Assembly (NCBI RefSeq): GCF_011927955.1
Contig: NZ_JAATJN010000001.1
Coordinates: 2,728,001-2,792,000 of the forward strand
Reading direction: 5' to 3'
Origin: Brevibacterium marinum
GTDB taxonomy: Bacteria; Actinomycetota; Actinomycetes; Actinomycetales; Brevibacteriaceae
Length of the DNA: 64,000 nucleotides
Shown piece after piece: positions 59,869 through 64,000 of this stretch. The notes below the pieces were generated by a model that worked only from the letters and a program-made list of their open reading frames with translations, was not told the DNA's origin and searched no databases. Positions within the stretch are counted from its first letter, which is position 1; each line of letters opens with the position of its first letter. The translations under genes were made by a program, and so were the position numbers.

Positions 59869-61191
59869 TCAGGCGGCGGCCGACGTCTTTGCCGCAGCGG
59901 CGGCGAAGCCCTTGTCGATGTCGGCGATGATGTCATCGATGCCTTCGAGTCCCACGGACAGGCGCACGAGGGCCGGGTTGACACCCGCGGCGACCTGCGC
60001 CTCTTCTCCCAGCTGGGAGTGAGTCGTTGACGCCGGATGGATGACCAGGGAGCGGACATCGCCGATGTTGGCCACGTGTGAGTGCAGGTCGAGCGCATCG
60101 ACGAATGCCACGGCGGCGTCGTAGCCACCGGCGATGTCGAAGGCGAGGACCGATCCGACGCCGCTCGGCAGGTACTTCTTCGCCTGATCGTGCCAGGGGC
60201 TGGACTCGAGTCCGGCGAAGGCGACCCGGGAGACCTGCTCGTGGTTCTCGAGGTAGGAGGCGACCTTGTTCGCGTTGTCGACGTGACGGTCGATGCGCAG
60301 GCTCAGGGTCTCGAGCCCCTGAGCGATGAGGAAGGCGTTGAACGGGCTGGCGGCCGGTCCGAGGTCGCGCAGACCCTGCACGCGGGCCTTGAGCCCGAAA
60401 GACACGTTCGCGCCGAACGGCGAATCGGCGCCGAGGTCACGGGCGTAGACCAGACCGTTGTAGGACTCATCCGGGGTGTTGAAGCCGGGGAACTTCTCCG
60501 GCTGCGTGGCGTAGTCGAAGTTTCCGCTGTCGACGAGGACGCCGGCGATCGAGGTGCCGTGTCCGCCGAGGTACTTCGTGGCCGAGTGGAGGACGACGTC
60601 GGCGCCGTGCTCGATGGGGCGGACCAGGTAGGGGGTGGCCAGCGTGTTGTCGGTGAACAGCGGAACACCGGCCTGGTGGGCGATGTCGGCGACGGCGGCG
60701 ATGTCGAGGACATCGGAGCGGGGGTTGGAGACGACCTCGGCGAAGAAGAGCTTCGTGTTGTCCTTGACCGCGGCCTTCCACGCGTCGTGGTCGTCGACGT
60801 CGACGAACGTGGTCTCGATGCCGAGCTTGCGCAGGGTCACATGCAGCAGATTGTAGGTTCCGCCGTAGAGGCTGGAGCTGGCCACGATGTGGTCTCCCGC
60901 CTCGGCGATGTTCGTGATCGCCAGCAGAGCCGCCGACTGTCCCGAGGCTGTGAGCACGGCGTGGACGCCGCCTTCGAGGTCGGCGATGCGGTTCTCGACG
61001 ACCTCGGTGGTCGGGTTGGTGATGCGGGTGTAGATGGGGCCGAGCTCGCTGAGGGCGAAGCGGTTCGCCGCCGTCTCATTGCTGTCGAAGACGAACGAGG
61101 TGGTCTGGTGGATGGGCAGCGCACGGGACCCGGTGGTCGGGTCCGGTGTCTGGCCGGCATGGATCTGGCGGGTGTCGAATGACTGAGTCAT
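59869..61191 (-). CDS. metY: O-acetylhomoserine sulfhydrylase MetY
   Basis: A 440-aa PLP enzyme of the Cys/Met-metabolism fold that makes homocysteine from O-acetylhomoserine and sulphide. PLP Lys206 in H-S-A-T-K-Y-L-G-G-H-G, Y-T-R-I-T-N-P-T near 54-61, S-G-Q-S-A near 83. ATG at 61191 behind GAAGGAG. First gene of the operon; direct repeats lie about 100 bases upstream. Confidence 0.95.
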   Translation of the reverse strand: MTQSFDTRQIHAGQTPDPTTGSRALPIHQTTSFVFDSNETAANRFALSELGPIYTRITNPTTEVVENRIADLEGGVHAVLTASGQSAALLAITNIAEAGDHIVASSSLYGGTYNLLHVTLRKLGIETTFVDVDDHDAWKAAVKDNTKLFFAEVVSNPRSDVLDIAAVADIAHQAGVPLFTDNTLATPYLVRPIEHGADVVLHSATKYLGGHGTSIAGVLVDSGNFDYATQPEKFPGFNTPDESYNGLVYARDLGADSPFGANVSFGLKARVQGLRDLGPAASPFNAFLIAQGLETLSLRIDRHVDNANKVASYLENHEQVSRVAFAGLESSPWHDQAKKYLPSGVGSVLAFDIAGGYDAAVAFVDALDLHSHVANIGDVRSLVIHPASTTHSQLGEEAQVAAGVNPALVRLSVGLEGIDDIIADIDKGFAAAAAKTSAAA

Positions 61192-61294
61192 GGTGTCTCC
61201 TTCGGGTGCGGTTGATTCGCCCGTGGTCGTTCGCGCGAGTGATTGTGGTGATGTGTCCACTGTCTTCGACTCTCAGGCTGGAAGCATGCGAACT

Positions 61295-61331
61295 CGTCAT
61301 GTTCGTGTCACCTGGCGTCATGTTTCGTCAC
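61295..61331 (-). promoter_or_regulatory. Direct repeats upstream of metY
   Basis: CGTCATGTT occurs at 61295-61303 and 61316-61324, a period of 21 bases (two helical turns); both are followed by a GTCAC at slightly different spacing. A transcription-factor site for methionine control is likely; no SAM-riboswitch-like pattern is apparent. Confidence 0.5.
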
Positions 61332-61344
61332 ACCACCCGGTCAT

Positions 61345-64000
61345 TCAGCGGAAGTTGCGGGCCTTGGTCGGCAGCTGCACCTCGAGCGGGATGAGCTTGT
61401 GGGCATAGAGACTGACCACCTCTCCCCCGCGTTGGATCAGCCCGGTGACCACGAGGGCGTTGCGTGAGGTCGCGATCGGTCGGAACCGCTTCATCAGCCC
61501 GGCCGTGGCCACGACGTTGAGCATCCCGAATTCGTCCTCGAGGTTGATGAATGTGATTCCCGAGGCGGTGGCCGGGCGCTGCCGGTGCGTGACGATGGCG
61601 GCCACCGTCATCCGGGTCCCATCGGCAGCCGCCGCGGCATCCGCCGTCGAGGCATAGCCGCGTTCGATCAGGGACCGGCGCAGGATCTCGGTCGGGTACC
61701 CGTCGACCGTGATCCCGGTCGAGAAGAGCTCGGCCAGGGTCGTGTCGAAGGCATCCATCGTCGGCAGGGCCGGCGCCGAGGTGAGCGTGGCGGTTCCCGG
61801 CAGCACCCCTGGGTGCGCCCCCGCGACTCCCCCGGCCAGCCACAGCGCCTGCCTGCGGTCGAGGTCGAAGCAGCTCAGCGCTCCCGCCGTCGCGAGTCCT
61901 TCGAGCGCCTGCTTGCCGATCCCGGTCCGCTCAGCCAGGTCCGCCACCGAGGTGAACGGTTCCTTGGCGCGTTCGGTCACGATCACCTCGGCGAAGGATC
62001 CGACATGGGTCACGGAATCGAGCCCCAACCTGATCCCGAACTCGCCCGAGTCCTCGGTTCGCTCGAGATCGCTGCCGGCCATCGAGCGGCGGAGGTCGAC
62101 GGGCAGGATCGTCACCCCGTGACGGCGGGCGTCGGCGACGAGCGACTGCGGTGAGTAGAAGCCCATCGGCTGGCTGCGCAGCAGGCCCACTGTGAAGGCC
62201 GCGTGATGGTGGTATTTGAACCAGGCCGACTGGTAGACGAGGTTGGCGAAGCTGATCGCGTGGGATTCGGGGAACCCGTAGTTGGCGAATGCCGCGATCG
62301 TGGAGAAGATGGATTCCGCTGTCTCGGCGTCGACGCCTTTGACCGCTGCCCCGGCCTGGAACTTCTGCGCCAGTTCGGCCATCCGCCTCTCGGACCGCCG
62401 TGATCCCATCGCCTGCCGCAGCTGGTCGGCGTCGGCTCCGGTGAAGCCGCCGACGTCGATGGCCATCTGCATGAGCTGCTCCTGGAACAGCGGCACCCCG
62501 TAGGTCTTGGCCAGGGACTTCTCCAACAGGGGGTGGAGGTATTCGACCTCGTCGAGGCCCTGCCTCCTGCGGATGTAGGGATGGACGGACCCGCCCTGGA
62601 TCGGCCCGGGTCTGATCAGGGCGACCTGGACGGCGAGATCGTAGAACGTCTCGGGCCGCAGACGCGGCAGGGTCGCCAGCTGAGCCCGCGATTCGACCTG
62701 GAAGACCCCCACTGCGTCGGCCCTCTGCAGCATCTCGTAGACGGCCTCGTCCTCGTCGTCGATATGGGCGCGTTCGATGAGTTCGCCTGTATGCCGGTGG
62801 ACTAGGTCGACCATCTCGTGCAGGGCCGTGAGCATGCCCAGCCCCAGCAGGTCGAACTTCACCAGGTCCATGGCCGCACAATCGTCCTTGTCCCATTGGA
62901 CGACCGTGCGATGGCCCATCGTGGCCTTCTCGATCGGAACGACCTCGCCGATGGGTCGATCGGCGAGGATCATGCCGCCGGAGTGGATTCCCAGGTGACG
63001 GGGTGAGCCGAGGAGGTCGTCGGCGATCGTGAGCACGGGTGCGGGCACCGGGGAGTCCTCGGCGGCGGGCAGGGACGACCAGCGGTTGCTGGCCTTCGAG
63101 AACGCGTCCTGCTGGCCGGGTTCGTAACCGAGGCTGAAGGCCGCGTCCCGGATCGCCGACTTCGCCCTGTAGGTGATGACGTTCGCGACCTGGGCGGCCC
63201 GTTCACGGCCGAAATGATCGTAGACGTATTGGATGACTTCCTCCCGCCGCCCCGATTCGATGTCGATGTCGATGTCCGGGTAGCCCTTGCGATCAGGTGA
63301 GAGGAAGCGGTCGAAGAGGAGTTCGTGCTTGACCGCGTCGACGGCGGTGATATCGAGGACATAGCAGACAGCGGAGTTCGCCGCAGAGCCTCTCCCCTGG
63401 CAGAAGATGCTCGCCCGGTGGCAGAACTCGGTGATGTCGTAGACGATGAGGAAGTACCCGCAGAACCCCAGCTTCGCGATCATGTTCATCTCCCGATCCA
63501 GCTGCGCCCACGCCCGCGGGTTCGCGACCCGGGACCCGTAGCGCTTCGCACCACGATCCTCGATGAGCTCGCGCAGATACTCTTCGGCCCCACGGGCATC
63601 GGGTTTCGGGGCACGCGGCAGATCCGGACGGGCCGAATTCAGGACGAAGGAGCATTCCCTGCCGAGGGCCACGGCGTTCTCCAGTGCCCGGCGCGGGAAG
63701 CGTGCGGCCATCTCCTCTCCCGTGTGGATCCGGGCGTTCGCCGTCGCCGGCAGCCATCCGGCCAACTCGTCCAGGGACAGCCGGGACCTCACCGAGGCTC
63801 TCACCTGCGCCGACTTCCATTGCGCCCGGGTGGCGAAGTGGACGCTGTTGCTGGCCACGACGGGCAGATGAGTCTGTTCGGCCAACTCGCCGAGGTGGCG
63901 CAGCCGTTCGTCGTCATCGGGAGCTCCGTCCCGGCTGAGTTCGACCGCGATCCGGTCGCGCCCGAAGAGCGCGATGAGTCTCCGCAGGGTTCCCAGCCCA
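61345..64000 (-). CDS. dnaE2: Error-prone DNA polymerase DnaE2 (5' end outside window)
   Basis: The last 885 codons of a C-family polymerase; the gene continues right of the window. Catalytic aspartates are in P-D-I-D-I-D-I-E (acidic pair), fingers motif R-P-G-P-I-Q-G-G-S-V-H-P, and a C-terminal OB-type domain (T-F-I-N-L-E-D-E-F-G-M) reduced as in DnaE2. It performs damage-induced translesion synthesis with ImuA/ImuB, which would lie upstream. The reading frame has no break at the edge. Confidence 0.93.
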   Translation of the reverse strand, partial: GLGTLRRLIALFGRDRIAVELSRDGAPDDDERLRHLGELAEQTHLPVVASNSVHFATRAQWKSAQVRASVRSRLSLDELAGWLPATANARIHTGEEMAARFPRRALENAVALGRECSFVLNSARPDLPRAPKPDARGAEEYLRELIEDRGAKRYGSRVANPRAWAQLDREMNMIAKLGFCGYFLIVYDITEFCHRASIFCQGRGSAANSAVCYVLDITAVDAVKHELLFDRFLSPDRKGYPDIDIDIESGRREEVIQYVYDHFGRERAAQVANVITYRAKSAIRDAAFSLGYEPGQQDAFSKASNRWSSLPAAEDSPVPAPVLTIADDLLGSPRHLGIHSGGMILADRPIGEVVPIEKATMGHRTVVQWDKDDCAAMDLVKFDLLGLGMLTALHEMVDLVHRHTGELIERAHIDDEDEAVYEMLQRADAVGVFQVESRAQLATLPRLRPETFYDLAVQVALIRPGPIQGGSVHPYIRRRQGLDEVEYLHPLLEKSLAKTYGVPLFQEQLMQMAIDVGGFTGADADQLRQAMGSRRSERRMAELAQKFQAGAAVKGVDAETAESIFSTIAAFANYGFPESHAISFANLVYQSAWFKYHHHAAFTVGLLRSQPMGFYSPQSLVADARRHGVTILPVDLRRSMAGSDLERTEDSGEFGIRLGLDSVTHVGSFAEVIVTERAKEPFTSVADLAERTGIGKQALEGLATAGALSCFDLDRRQALWLAGGVAGAHPGVLPGTATLTSAPALPTMDAFDTTLAELFSTGITVDGYPTEILRRSLIERGYASTADAAAAADGTRMTVAAIVTHRQRPATASGITFINLEDEFGMLNVVATAGLMKRFRPIATSRNALVVTGLIQRGGEVVSLYAHKLIPLEVQLPTKARNFR

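Noticed and set aside
61192..61344. SAM riboswitch before metY
   Set aside because: I looked for a multi-stem conserved fold and saw none; only direct repeats. A covariance search would settle it.

Overview
The window is high-GC DNA from an actinomycete. It carries pupylation genes, mycothiol ligase MshC, RbpA, SecA2, Rpf and PafBC, and many genes start directly at a -10 box (leaderless). Gene content and style suggest Brevibacterium or a close relative. This is my recognition, not a computed assignment. Gene order from about 18.9 to 49.9 kb follows the order I recall for Mycobacterium tuberculosis rbpA-ppm1 and Rv2090-Rv2136c, so most of the window is conserved chromosomal backbone. I see no insertion sequence, prophage or CRISPR array.

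Layout. 0-10 kb is accessory and metabolic: hsp20 with an HspR-type operator, an AEC permease, ferritin, a pterin dehydratase, an amidase / M20 amidohydrolase / two-membrane-protein cluster (DUF5058 type), a DUF4442 hotdog protein and an MFS permease. 10-17.6 kb holds Rpf, a short UvrA-like ABC protein, an amine permease / amine oxidase / AraC / VOC cluster and an RlpA-like wall protein. 17.7-25.5 kb holds GDPD, RbpA, polyprenol-phosphate mannosyltransferase, a degenerate amidohydrolase, a two-nuclease fusion protein and SecA2. 25.5-42.5 kb is the helY-tatC-tatA-pafC-pafB-(FKBPs)-pafA-pup-dop-arc-trmI-Rip3-RecB locus. 42.5-50 kb holds HAD, PAC2, mshC and its usual companions, a degenerate aldo/keto reductase, uppP and a histidine phosphatase. 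50-58.7 kb holds a YdcZ permease, an M20 dipeptidase, tRNA-Leu(GAG), and a fatty-acid module (MaoC, FabG, thiolase, divergent TetR plus acyl-CoA oxidase) resembling Rv0241c-Rv0244c. 58.8-64 kb holds metX, metY and the 3' part of dnaE2.

Main discovery. The pupylation locus has no 20S proteasome genes. Between pup and pafA, where prcB and prcA normally sit, there are only about 160 bases. In one frame this gap encodes a stretch closely resembling the C-terminal tail of PrcA, ending with the stop that overlaps the pafA start. In another frame a short ORF starts one base after the pup stop, where prcB would start. A 30-base near-perfect palindrome lies where the two frames meet. I read this as the scar of a prcBA deletion. 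The ARC ATPase also lacks the C-terminal GQYL-type proteasome-docking motif, and a ferritin gene is present, matching the proteasome-independent pupylation described in Corynebacterium.

Regulation readable from sequence: a HAIR element at hsp20, a sigma-R/SigH-type promoter at rbpA, a DtxR/IdeR-like palindrome upstream of ferritin, paired GTTAY boxes (MtrA-like geometry) at both rpf and the RlpA-like gene, a palindromic TetR operator, and more than ten leaderless promoters.
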